From Phlegmacium glaucopus (lineage: Eukaryota; Basidiomycota; Agaricomycetes; Agaricales; Cortinariaceae), in contig MU130379.1 in the NCBI GenBank assembly GCA_015039465.1, positions 925,270 to 989,269 of the forward strand: DNA of 64,000 bases, written 5' to 3'. Each line of letters begins with the position of its first letter. Positions within the stretch are counted from its first letter, which is position 1. The notes beneath the pieces are model-generated. The model was not told where the DNA came from. It did not search any database and was given only the letters and a program-made list of their open reading frames with translations. This document shows, one piece after another, positions 10,986-20,570 of this stretch. Made by a program: the position numbers and the translations under genes.

Positions 10986-11422
10986 ATACCCTAGATGGTC
11001 CTAAATACATGGTTTTACTGAAAAAAATTAAGCCCCATCACAGAACAACATTCGTAAGAGGTAGGCAATTTAGTGAATAAAGTTCTGATGCATAGGGGTA
11101 CAATTTGAAATGAGAAAATATTAATTTGATCTTTGATGGATATATATAGTGTTTTTTTTTGGGAGGGGACAACTTGAATGATGCAGCCTAATTTGCCATT
11201 GGTATGCCAAATTTAATCAATTACTAAGAATTGACTGATATGCAATCCCATGTGGAGTTGGCCGATCTAACTCCTGGCTTCTTCGCTACCGAGTAGAACG
11301 CATGTATCTGTATCCAATCCATGGTATCGGTCTGTCTTCGACTTTCGGCGTTGGCAAGATCATCTGCACGTGAGGTGGAGAAACTCAGGCTGAAGAAGCC
11401 GACGGTATATATGGGATTTCTT

Positions 11423-11430
11423 CTATTTTC
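11423..11430 (+). repeat. Left target-site duplication CTATTTTC
   Basis: This 8-base word lies directly outside the left inverted repeat and is repeated exactly at 16201-16208 outside the right one. An 8-bp duplication fits KDZ-type (and hAT-type) transposition. Confidence 0.8.
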
Positions 11431-11492
11431 CAGAAAGTTCCGGATTTCGAGAGTCCGCCCCTCCACGCTGTCCACATCCACACGATGTGGAC
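11431..11492 (+). repeat. Left terminal inverted repeat
   Basis: It begins CAGAAAGTTCCGG and pairs with the complement of 16139-16200, which begins GAGGACGTTCCGT. The inner end, GTCCACATC-CACAC-GATGTGGAC, is itself a perfect 9-base hairpin with a 5-base loop, a possible transposase binding site. Confidence 0.85.
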
Positions 11493-11573
11493 GATCACAT
11501 CACGTGGGCAGGCTGGATCTAAATTTTTGCGCCGCCTCGCACTGCATAGATATATAATCTAAGGCTGAATATA

Positions 11574-13825
11574 ATGACAGTTAACAACTTCATTAACCTT
11601 GCTGATCGCTTTCCCGAAATTTTAAACCATGAAATACTCCTCAAGATTTCTTCTTTCCTTCTCTATGCACCCCGCTTTAAGAATGAAATCCTTCTTTGCC
11701 AGTCGTCAAGCTGGCCTGCTAATGTAGCTCCATTATTCTTGCCGGAATCAGTTGCAATACTTCTTTCTCAGTTGTGCAGCATTGATCAGAAGTCGGCAGA
11801 AAGCCTGTGGTTGTATCTGAAGGACACTGTGTGGAATTATGCTGAGAAGGAGAAGGTTGTCGAAGAGAGGTTCAAATTGTATGGAAAAGACCTTGGTATT
11901 AGTGAGTGGTTGTTCCCATATTTTTGAACATTTAAAGGTATTGATCATATAAATATTTAATAGCTGCTTTGTATCCCCCTATGAAGTACTGCACGAATAA
12001 CCAATGCAACAGGCAGGCGAAGGGTCTTAAGCTTCAGAAAGCGGACCAAACACAAGCTATTCTCTATACATTAGATAAAGGTGCTCTTCCGGTATGGGTA
12101 ATTAGATTTCAGTGCGAAGGTGAGTCTTTTTAAAGAGAAATTGATTAACTTATCCAATTTTTTTCCCGCAATGTGTTTAGGTTGTCAAACGGCTTACTAC
12201 CATAACTATTTCGTCGAGAATGGCCTACGCCATTACTACGATGGTGATTTGCCAGCGATTATTCAGGTGGGAGAACATCAGTATGTGGAACGCAGGCTGG
12301 TGGATATGTGGACAACGGATTCAAATATTGCATGGTATGTTTTAGCTTTGAATATTCTCAGTTAATTCTAAGTAGTTGACAAAAACCTCACAGGAAATCA
12401 TTCACGAACTGCGCTCGAACATACAAAGTTGCTCTCTCAGGGGCAGATTGTATTCCAACCAACTGGCCGTTCGAAGCTGTGCTCAAAGGGGATCATGTCC
12501 AAGATGGATTCACCATTGTTTCCCTGCTCGAAGATCACCGCGAACGCAACTCAACCCTGATTCTACCTCATACAGGAGAGCAAGCCAATCGTTTCACTGA
12601 GGCCATCAAAGCACGGAATGCTCGTATCAAACTCTATGGGCAAACAGAGGTTAATCATCGATGTGATATGTGCATGCGTAAATATAAAGATGACCGGGGA
12701 AATCGTAAGTCTAATAATTATTATAAGTATTGGTGGCAAGAAACTGAAACAATTTTCTGTGGTCAAAGCCGTAAAATCGGTATGGGTTACTGTTATGGAT
12801 GGTGTGACATTGGGGCATACCTGTTGTGCCGTTCATAACTGCAAAATTCCCTTAACAACCTCGCGGGATCGATATTGTGCAACGCATCGTGGCCTAAGTA
12901 ATATATGTGCTATCAAGGACTGCAATAAACATGTTCTCAAAGATAAGCGGACCTGCGCTGATACATCCCACCAAGAGGTCGAGCGAATTTACATTTTACG
13001 TGGGGAGTCTCGTGTTCAGCTGCAAGAAAAATTGAAACGGCAGCGTGTATCTCACCCAAACGATGGAATTGCAGAAGAGGTTGAAGCAGGCGAGCTTATT
13101 GATGATGAGGAGGAAGAAGAGTTTGAAATTGATAAGCTTGATCCAAACTTGGTTCATGGCGTCAATGAGGGGATTTTGGATCTGCGAGGGATCTCTCCAT
13201 TGCCAGCAAGCCCTCCCACTAGCAAGAAGAGAATCTCAGCACAGTTTGGGCGGAAGAGAACTCACAACGAACAAATTTTGGTTGCTCCTTGTGGTATGAT
13301 TCTTGCACGCGAAACATTTTTTGGAGCTGAAGCCATTGCAACCTGTGCGGTAAGCCTTTATTTGCCTTGGATTATAAAGATAAGTCAAACATTTGATATA
13401 TGAAGGAGTTCATAAGGCGTACATTCAGGATCAACAGTGGTCAAAAACCTAATCACATCTTCTTCGACAATAATTGTTCTCTTGCCAAACATGTCAAGGA
13501 CGATCCCTTTTTTGAAGACATAGGGCTTACTGTTGATGTCTTCCATTTCAACTGCAAGCATTCAGTCAAAGATGCATTCTGTCAAAGCAACTGCAACCCT
13601 GTAATGTACCCTGAGCTCCTGGGAGAAAATGGGAAAGCCTGGTATTTCAATTCTTCTATTGCCGAGCAGACAAATGTATGGTTGGGAGGGTTTCATGCAA
13701 TTCTTCGTGAGATGAAGGTTGAAAGGTATAATTTTTTTTTGGACCAGATGATCCTACTTCGAAACAAAATGACCAACAAAAAGCTACAGAAGGGTGGAAA
13801 ATGTCCGTTGATCATGAAATTCTAG
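11574..13825 (+). CDS. KDZ-like transposase with CxC5/CxC6-type cysteine clusters
   Basis: Six exons (11574-11901, 11964-12119, 12181-12334, 12394-12704, 12769-13349, 13406-13825) give 649 residues without a break. The N-terminal part has paired cysteines (YCTNNQCN, FQCEGCQ, RCDMCMRKY) around YYHNYFVENGLRHYY and VDMWTTDSNIAW, as in the CxC5 cluster of fungal KDZ transposases. A second cluster (HTCCAVHNC, CAIKDCNKH) resembles CxC6. After an acidic linker comes the core: HIFFDNNCSLAKHV, VDVFHFNCKHS and IAEQTNVWLGGFH. D of FFDNN and E of AEQTN are candidate metal-binding residues. The first-strand Asp expected of an RNase H fold is not obvious (VAPCGMIL), so activity is not certain. It would cut and join the element's ends in the nucleus. 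Confidence 0.8.
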
Positions 13826-13951
13826 AAATAGTGTTGTAGAAATACAAAATGCGACGACTTCTGTTACAGAGACAATGATACAAAGCTAGATACCTGAAAG
13901 AGGCATAAAACGTATAACAATAGTATTACAAGAAGTTAAAGTACTTAATAA

Positions 13952-15839
13952 TTATGCCTCACCCTCATCTGAAGAGTTGTTGCGCTTGCGTGCTGCCTTG
14001 AGACGAGAACGGGGTGCAGGGTTTGTCAACATGAAATTTGCCCAGTAGCCGGATGCTGTACGGCCTGCAGACAGTGCCACATGCTTGGCCTCCAATGATG
14101 CCTGCTGCCACCTACCACGATGTTCATAAAAGGTGGAGCGAACATATGGAACCCAACGGCCAAAGTGGGCTTCGAATACTTGGCAAACTCTTTCATCATC
14201 AGCTTCATTGGCATCATTAAAACAGTTGACAATATCAACAGCAAAGAAATCTCGTGGCCACCTTGGGTTTTTCAAATGACCATTTGGTGGAACATACGAA
14301 ATGGCTGATTCAAGCTCTTGAGGCTTAATGGTGGGCGTGATGCTTTGCGAAGAGACCTTTGATGTGGAGGCAGTGGAGGAAGATTGCCGAGGGGGAGTTC
14401 GTGTTTGGTTGCTGAAAGGACGGGGCTCTGTGAACTCAATCCCAGAGTCACTCTCATAGCATAACATCTGCGCGTACTCTGACATCTTCCTTCTGACAAC
14501 ACATGTTGCGGCATGGGAATGGGAACCCCGTGTGGGTTGTGGGCGAGCTGGGCGAGCTGGAGGCTCATCATCAGATGAGATAGTATGTGGTCGCTTAGAT
14601 ACAGAAGATGTCGATGCTTGAGAAAGTTCATGAGCAGAAATATTCCTCTTGACATGACCGCGTTCGCCAGCAAGGTTTCTTCGCACACTTGGTTCTGTGG
14701 TTGATGAAGTAGAAGCAAGGAAACTCTTGAAGTTTTCGCAATACTGGACGTGTGTGGCCTTGATGAATACTCGAGGGCTGTCCTTCAGGTCGACGACATG
14801 GTTGAGCTTGACTGTCGTCCAGTGGCCAAGGCTGAAGCGGAAAATGTTGAAACATGTATTTATTGAGATGTTCATGAAGCCGGCTGATGAAAGAATGGCC
14901 TCGTTGAGGATAAAATGTGGCCAAGCAAAGCCTTCTTGGACTTCAAAGGGAGCTGGGACACAACCGTCCTGCAAACTGTGAGCAAAGATTTAATTTATAA
15001 AGATGAAAAAAAAATACCTCCATCCACGCATATACGAACACAGTCTGCTGAGCCTTCCGTTTACTTTCAAGCCGAGTAGCTTCCATCTGCCGTCCTTTTT
15101 CTCTCAGCGTCTCCTCAAGAGCAATTTGGGTCGAAAAGATTTCCGACATGTGTGAGGCAAAAGCCGGCTCCATACGGGTATGGATTGGAGTTGTTGATGG
15201 GGGGGAAAGCCGGGGAGGAGCCATTGCAACAGTGCTTTGATAGAGTCTTGGGTCAAGGTTCATAGAAAAGGTGTTGGAAGGCGGTGCTGCAGGAACTGAA
15301 GGCAATGGAGTTGGTGGTGACGCTGCTACCATGAAGGACTTGGACATTGGGTGTGAACTCTTGTGAGCTGGGTCCACGCATCCACCCGCCTCAATACAAT
15401 GGGCCTTGCACATTCGTCGGCCACAGCCTTTGCGAATTCGTGTCGAGTTGCAACCCAGGGTGGGGCACGTAGACTTATGTGGTGCCGGTAGAGAAGGACT
15501 CAGATGGGTGGCTTGTGACCTCAGAGTAGGGGACGAAGCAAGAAATTCTGGTCCAGAAAACGCAGGGAGTTGAGTGTTGGAGGCAAGAAGAGGCGAGAGG
15601 GAAGGTGACCGAGAACCTGGAAGCCAGCGAAACATGTTGCATGTTTCGCCTGTCTCGGGGTTCCTATTCAGACACTGTAGGGACATTAGAGAATTTCAAG
15701 TTTGAGAACATACATATCTACTTACTTTAGCTAGCCAACGCCCTTGGTTTCCATTGGCGTTTGATTTGACGGGCGCATATTGTATTTCACGATGGCAGGT
15801 CGCACAATTGATGGACAGTACTTCACGAGGCAAAGACAT
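13952..15839 (-). CDS. Transposon-encoded GRF-type zinc-finger protein of unknown role
   Basis: Three exons (15839-15726, 15674-15018, 14968-13952) give 595 residues. Residues 12-55 look like a GRF zinc finger: NCATCH, then GRWLAKC, then ETCNMFRW, that is CxxC...GR...C...C..F.W. Around residue 115 is a second cysteine and histidine cluster (CPTLGC, KGCGRRMCKAHC, GGCVDPAH). The middle is Ser/Pro-rich and the C-terminus has a conserved-looking block (WPRDFFAVDIV, FGRWVPYVRSTF) of no family I recognise. The gene lies inside the inverted repeats and converges on the transposase, so a role in transposition, DNA binding or regulation is inferred. The ATG at 15839 starts directly before the finger. 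An upstream in-frame ATG at 15923 would add a hydrophobic leader and is less likely. Confidence 0.7.
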
Positions 15840-16138
15840 ATTTGGGAAATGAGTTGGTATTGAATAATTGGCGAATGAGGTGCTAAATAGGGCGGCAACG
15901 ATAAAGAGAGACAGAAACTGCAAGGTAAGAGATCAGCGCTCAGCGCTCAGCTCTTATTTTCTAGGTTAACCAGCAGGAAATAGAAATACTCACCGAATGA
16001 AAGTAGTTAAAAAACATACTGTGCGTGTGCAGCTCACTGCGAATAAAAAGTAGACTCTAAAGTAGAAGGAGAACAAGGCGATGAGCAACTTGAACTTGAA
16101 CTCATGTTTGATGTGGATCATGTGATGTGATCAGCGGT

Positions 16139-16200
16139 GTCCGCACAGTGTGGACGTGGACAGCGTGGAGGGGCGGACTCTCGAAATACGGAACGTCCTC
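16139..16200 (-). repeat. Right terminal inverted repeat
   Basis: The complement of this segment matches 11431-11492 over 62 bases with about nine differences. The outermost six bases differ most (GAGGAC against CAGAAA). Confidence 0.85.
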
Positions 16201-16208
16201 CTATTTTC
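16201..16208 (+). repeat. Right target-site duplication CTATTTTC
   Basis: Identical to 11423-11430 on the other side of the element. Confidence 0.8.
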
Positions 16209-16347
16209 TGCCACACTCATAGTCTCGTGATAGACGAGGCCTGTCGTCATTTCCGATCAGCACTGATATATTATAAGCTATCATATTCTGCTTCCGCCGG
16301 GCCTCCTTTCAAGCTCTCTTCGAGTGAAATCACTATCATCTCGCAAG

Positions 16348-16767
16348 ATGTGCAGCGACGAAGTGTAAGGTCTTCTCCTCTCATCACCGAACCTCTCTAA
16401 TATTCGAGTGTTTTCTCTCGCAGATACGGCGACTGGTACCGTGGATGCAGCGTGAGCTATACGTGCTTCCAGGTGTAGCATGTAAACCGCTGATGCTCCT
16501 CCCACCATAGCATTTTGTCAAGAACTATTACTCAGGGACGAGATTTGACTGCATGCAACCTTACTGTGGATTGAGCAGAGAACATGTCCACAATGCTCCG
16601 AATTGTCCTTGTCCAAGAGTACGTATAATCCGACATCGTTGCGACTATTTGATCATCTTGATTAGACGACGGTGGATGAACGGAGAATTCAGAATATGTT
16701 CCACAAAGCATGTGACCCATGTCGGAGCGCAGAGTTTGATCGAAGAGTTGGCAGAAAACCAAACTGA
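16348..16767 (+). CDS. Small Cys/His-rich protein of unknown function
   Basis: Four short exons (16348-16364, 16424-16451, 16511-16618, 16666-16767) join in phase to give 84 residues. It has no signal peptide. Cysteines and histidines are spaced along it: MCSDEV, YRGCSHF, FDCMQPYCGLS, HVHNAPNCPCPR and HKACDPCR. This suggests a small metal-binding fold. I do not recognise a named family, though the block CGLSREHVH followed by CPCPR looks like a conserved motif rather than chance. The KDZ element has inserted about 150 bases upstream of the start, inside the likely promoter. The gene converges on XLF, with stops about 85 bases apart. Confidence 0.65.
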
Positions 16768-16853
16768 AAGACGCAGAATATTAAATATTATAGTGATAAC
16801 AACATGCATCCGCTTGCTTTCTAACTTGCTGCAAACCGGAAGCTACATAGTTG

Positions 16854-18451
16854 TTAGAAACGTTTCCCTCCTCGTTTAATAGGCTGTCGGGGGGCTGCTC
16901 CTCTTCTCGTTCCTCCTGAAGATGTTCCAGTTGTGTGCGGCTTGTTATCTGCCTCGCTGGCTTCGTCACTTGAGGAGGATATTTTAGGTTTCGATCTTTT
17001 GGTTGGCCGATGGGGCGATGATTCAGAACTAGATGATGGTTCAAATTTTGCTTTGGCAGGAACGGGAGCAGGCGTATTTGATGTAGGCCTGTCGTCCATT
17101 TTGTTTTCGTCCTGCTTCGATAGCCCAGCGGAACTTGCGATGGATTTACCTAACTTTCTATCCGTTGGTTCATCGGCGTCGGATTCAGTTGCAGAGTCGG
17201 GTTCAATTGGCTTCACCTCGGCGTTGTGGTTGCGTTCCATTTCAGAAGTATATTTCTAAAGATGCCAATTGACGTCGTTGCAAATTTCAACGAAAGTAAA
17301 AGTAAATCGACATACAGGAGTGATGTTGCGTTTAATTTCGATGTGCTCTCTCGGTAGAGGCCTTTCAACCCCCTTTTGCACGGCTGTCGGTTCTACGCGA
17401 AGATCCGGTTTCTCATCGGTGGATGACACGGGTGCTACATAGATTGAAGAATAAGCAGATAACGCAGGAAAACGCGACGGCCAACATACGAAGATCTGGT
17501 AAAAAGTTAAACATAGCCGTCATGCGCCTCATCGTTGTAGCAACACGCGGCTTCGACAAGGCATTTTTTATGTGAGTATCAACAGTCCGCCTCGCCGTTC
17601 GTCCAACTTTGTCAACGGCCTTTACGCGATAATTCAAGAAATCAATCAGTAAAAATTTTCGTTGATGGGGTTCGGACTGACCCTTTCAACTTCGACATCT
17701 GGCATTTCACCTACCGCATCCGACGAAGAAAAGGTCAGGTGGTTCATGCTGATGAGCGGGACAATGAGGTGTCTGGATATGATCTCAGAGGAACGTCGAT
17801 ATCCCGAGAAGCATGTCTCCCATCTCCATTTGAATGATTCACACTCCAATTCCAAAGCGAGATCCTGTGCGAAGAACAGATGAGGCCAAGTCATCAAGAA
17901 GAAGAAAAGTGGAGCACGGACAGAATAATTTGATTCGATGGCTTCTAGCGTGAAGTCTGCGATGCCACCTATGGTATGAGCTTTTGATAATAATTCGAGG
18001 GTTTTGTCTCTCCACAAGTCTTCGTCATCGCTTACATTGAAGGGTTCAGGTGAGGCGGGGTTGCAATCGCGCCAACGACGTGCCATCTGCTTACTATTGA
18101 GAACTAGTTTACGATTAAAGGCGCTGATCATAATGGGAGAGAAAATGAGCTCCACCTTCCGTCCATACTGATTTTGTATCGGTCACCATTATGCAGCAGG
18201 ATAGCTCAGCGGCCGAAGCATGATATTTCTGCGAAGGGAAAGATGGTGTCAACTAGGAGACCAAAAAGTCTACTAATGGGTACAGACAGCAAGGTATGAC
18301 GTAGCCTTTGCAGTATCAACTTTGACCAACCACTCTTTATTCAACAGAAGTTTGGCGTGTTCCTAGAGAGGATGAACAGATGTTGTTGTATTAGATTTTC
18401 AGTTGTCATCTATGTTGATCGTTTGTGGGACACCTCCGTGAACTCTTCCAT
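16854..18451 (-). CDS. XLF/Cernunnos-like non-homologous end-joining factor
   Basis: Eight exons (18451-18434, 18362-18288, 18228-18156, 18103-17922, 17864-17682, 17619-17490, 17434-17316, 17255-16854) give 393 residues. The N-terminal head has the XLF-family features KEWLVKVDT, MVTDTKSVWTEVL and LECESFKWRWETCF, followed by a segment leading into the stalk helix. The rest is Ser/Asp-rich and disordered, ending in basic residues plus phenylalanine (KRGGKRF). That is like the Ku-binding motif at the C-terminus of animal XLF. XLF bridges DNA ends with Ku, XRCC4/Lif1 and ligase IV in the nucleus. The family call rests on remembered features, and several introns have degenerate sites. It is divergent from the FHA gene at 18894. 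Confidence 0.75.
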
Positions 18452-18893
18452 GATTTGGTAGCAATAGTTGCGTGTCTTGGCGTTGGTCTAGGTTTGCGAT
18501 GACTTTGGAATCGATTGCAAATGGTCCACATGATCAAGTTTCCAAAGTTTAATTGTCGAAGTGAAATTTTTACCTATGTGATGATATCGATCTCCACAGG
18601 TTGGATACTATTGCTCTGGACAAGGAGACTGCGTACGGCAGAATGCAAGAAAGGTCGGAGCCTGACTCAAAAATGGGATCAGCAATCTGCTCGGGATTAG
18701 CCGAACAGGATCTCGACAGCCGTCTATTACTTCAAGTTCAATGTCCTCGTGCCCACCCCAGGAATCAGCCCAGTCGGAGATTAGTATTATCCTGCTGTAA
18801 GTCTTAGAGTTTACTTACTACTCATAATATGCTAATTTTACCAAAGCAATAGATTTCCCTGTCATTTGATCACACCATCTAGATTTCCAAGTT
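18452..18893. other. Divergent promoter region between XLF and the FHA/G-patch gene
   Basis: About 440 bases between two divergent starts. A plus-strand open stretch (18601-18807) could hold upstream exons of the FHA gene, but its sequence shows no OCRE-like motif and no splice solution is clearly better than starting at 18894. Confidence 0.4.
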
Positions 18894-20132
18894 ATGGAAC
18901 CAGAAGAGGGTCAAATCCTTCAGGACGACATCGTTGTTTCAAACGAAGGTTACGATCCGGCTTATGAATGGCCCGGAGATCAACCAAATGACCATGATGG
19001 GCAGTTAGACGGAAGGGAATACACAGAAGCTCCCCCAGTTTCAAGCAAGGGAGTTCATGGACGGCCTGTGCTCCGATTCGTTGCCCTACACTCTTCAATC
19101 CTTCCACCTAAACAAAAGGTTGCTATCGTTGACTCGTATTTTGAGGTGCAGATAGGAAGGGATGCTGCAATTTCGGGATCTGTTACTCCAAGAATACGCT
19201 TGAAAGAACTGGAGGTGTCAAAGCTCCATGCAACAGCATATTGGGATGGTGCAAGAAAAGAATGGAATGTGGTGGATATGGGCTCCAAACACGGCACTTG
19301 GCTCCTGCACGCTGGGGCTCAGGCTGTTGCTGATACTTCTTTGGGCGATTTTAAGCTTGGTGTCCGTTTATCTCCTCCGCGAGTGGCAAGCATTCCGCGC
19401 CAATTGCGACATTCCGACCACTTGTCAATAGGGGGTACCACTTTAGTGGTACATATCCATGAGGATCAACGACCTTGTCATGACTGTACTATTTCTCACA
19501 ATGGAGCTGAAATTCCATTATTTCCCCTTCCCAAGAATTCTGCAGTCAAACGGACAAGGGATACGGCTGGATTAGATTCGGATGCATCATTTTGTTCCAG
19601 GCCAGATAGAGACCCGAAAAAGGCCCTGACCATGTTGAAACGGAGTCTTCTGACTCGCCATGACGTACCCAGGCGTGGATCGAGTTCTACGGTGACACTT
19701 GAAAAGTCGAATGAATACGTCGATCGTTCTGCTCTCCGGCGATTTTTGCGTCCTGACTCTAGACCTGATGCTCCAGGCATACTAATTACATCTCCGATTC
19801 CTTCGAATGCACCGTGCCCTACTTCGTCGCAGGATTCTGCACCATCTGAATCTATGACCGTATCTCAGCCACCTACTCCATTACCGACCTCCAATATCGG
19901 TCATCGTCTTTTAATGAAACAAGGTTGGACACCTGGAAATGCCTTGGGAGTCTCAGATTCTCTCGACGACCGAGTTGGATTGGTTGAACCCCTTGAAGTC
20001 AAGTCAAGCCAAAATCGAGCGGGGCTAGGAATTAAACCAGCAGCAGCTGTTTCCGCGCCTGATTTGTCTGGTGCAGGGATGAGTTGGAAGGAGCGAGAGA
20101 AGATGAAACGATTCGCCGCCCTCAGAGGTTGA
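18894..20132 (+). CDS. FHA and G-patch domain protein (AGGF1-like)
   Basis: A single exon encodes 412 residues. The FHA domain spans about residues 58-165 with the phosphopeptide-binding signature GRD, SKLHA and DMGSKHGTW. A G-patch follows at about 334-380 (HRLLMKQGWTPGNALG, then RAGLGIKPA). This order matches the human angiogenic factor AGGF1 and its fungal relatives, which bind RNA or helicases through the G-patch and phosphoproteins through the FHA; a nuclear RNA-processing role is inferred. AGGF1 also has an N-terminal OCRE domain, which is not seen here. Upstream exons may be missing from this model. Confidence 0.82.
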   Translation: MEPEEGQILQDDIVVSNEGYDPAYEWPGDQPNDHDGQLDGREYTEAPPVSSKGVHGRPVLRFVALHSSILPPKQKVAIVDSYFEVQIGRDAAISGSVTPRIRLKELEVSKLHATAYWDGARKEWNVVDMGSKHGTWLLHAGAQAVADTSLGDFKLGVRLSPPRVASIPRQLRHSDHLSIGGTTLVVHIHEDQRPCHDCTISHNGAEIPLFPLPKNSAVKRTRDTAGLDSDASFCSRPDRDPKKALTMLKRSLLTRHDVPRRGSSSTVTLEKSNEYVDRSALRRFLRPDSRPDAPGILITSPIPSNAPCPTSSQDSAPSESMTVSQPPTPLPTSNIGHRLLMKQGWTPGNALGVSDSLDDRVGLVEPLEVKSSQNRAGLGIKPAAAVSAPDLSGAGMSWKEREKMKRFAALRG

Positions 20133-20570
20133 ACAAGCGCTTTCCTAATAGTACATACCCAAGAGGTCAAACTACCTTTTCCTCCTCGTCCACTATATTC
20201 ACTCGTCGTTCCTCAATCACCCATTCATCGGGGGGAAGACTACATTATTACTTAGTACTGTGTTCTGTACCGTAGGGGGCTATGACTTGATAATGCTTAA
20301 AGAATCGTGACAGGGGTCACAGAGGAACGAAGGTCACGAGAACGTAATGAGACGTAATGGCGCGTCGCGCGTTGTTTGTACAATATTTGTTAATTCACGT
20401 GATGTTGTTCTTAAGAAAAAGGTGGTTGTCGAATCTGTTTGAGGCTGACGATTGAGTTGAGAGTTGGACTGTCAGACTTCCAAGGCCTCAGACCTCATTC
20501 CCCTCTCGGGATATAACCACAACTACTCACTCAAACAACCTTAACTGGTATCAATTTCTTATTTCTTAAC
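20133..20570. other. Intergenic promoter region of the cyclin gene
   Basis: No gene seen. The segment holds short GC-rich words (TGGCGCGTCGCGCG near 20360) that may be cell-cycle promoter elements of the MCB type (ACGCGT-like). This is suggestive only. Confidence 0.35.

Larger units (their letters stand above)
9722..11422. other. AT-rich repeat-derived region without genes
   Basis: About 1.7 kb with no supported coding region and a markedly lower GC content than its surroundings. It contains a cluster of CCAGTCT/AGACTGG words (10440-10635), a segment shared with 30.6-30.7 kb (about 10905-10985) and a run of T at about 11152. It reads as decayed mobile-element DNA next to the intact transposon. 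Confidence 0.6.
11431..16200. mobile_element. KDZ-type DNA transposon, two genes, apparently intact
   Basis: The element is 4770 bases, bounded by 62-base terminal inverted repeats (11431-11492 and 16139-16200) and an 8-base duplication CTATTTTC on each side. The repeats share a fully matching core of more than 30 bases that begins ATTTCGAGAGTCC; about nine positions differ over 62. Inside are two genes facing each other: a transposase on the plus strand (11574-13825) and a zinc-finger protein on the minus strand (13952-15839), with stops 126 bases apart. Both read through without stops or frameshifts, so the copy may be recent and active. It landed about 150 bases upstream of the small Cys-rich gene at 16348. 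Confidence 0.85.

Noticed and set aside
11224..11481. Minus-strand frame that crosses the left end of the transposon
   Set aside because: It runs through the target duplication and the inverted repeat. No domain is visible and it is best explained by chance.
11431..16200. An hAT transposon or LTR retroelement
   Set aside because: No hAT dimerisation motif, no reverse transcriptase or long direct repeats. The CxC clusters and core motifs fit KDZ, and 8-bp duplications are compatible with it.
18601..18807. Upstream exons of the FHA/G-patch gene
   Set aside because: The frame can be spliced to the FHA frame, but no OCRE-like tyrosine motifs are present, so it was not added to the model.
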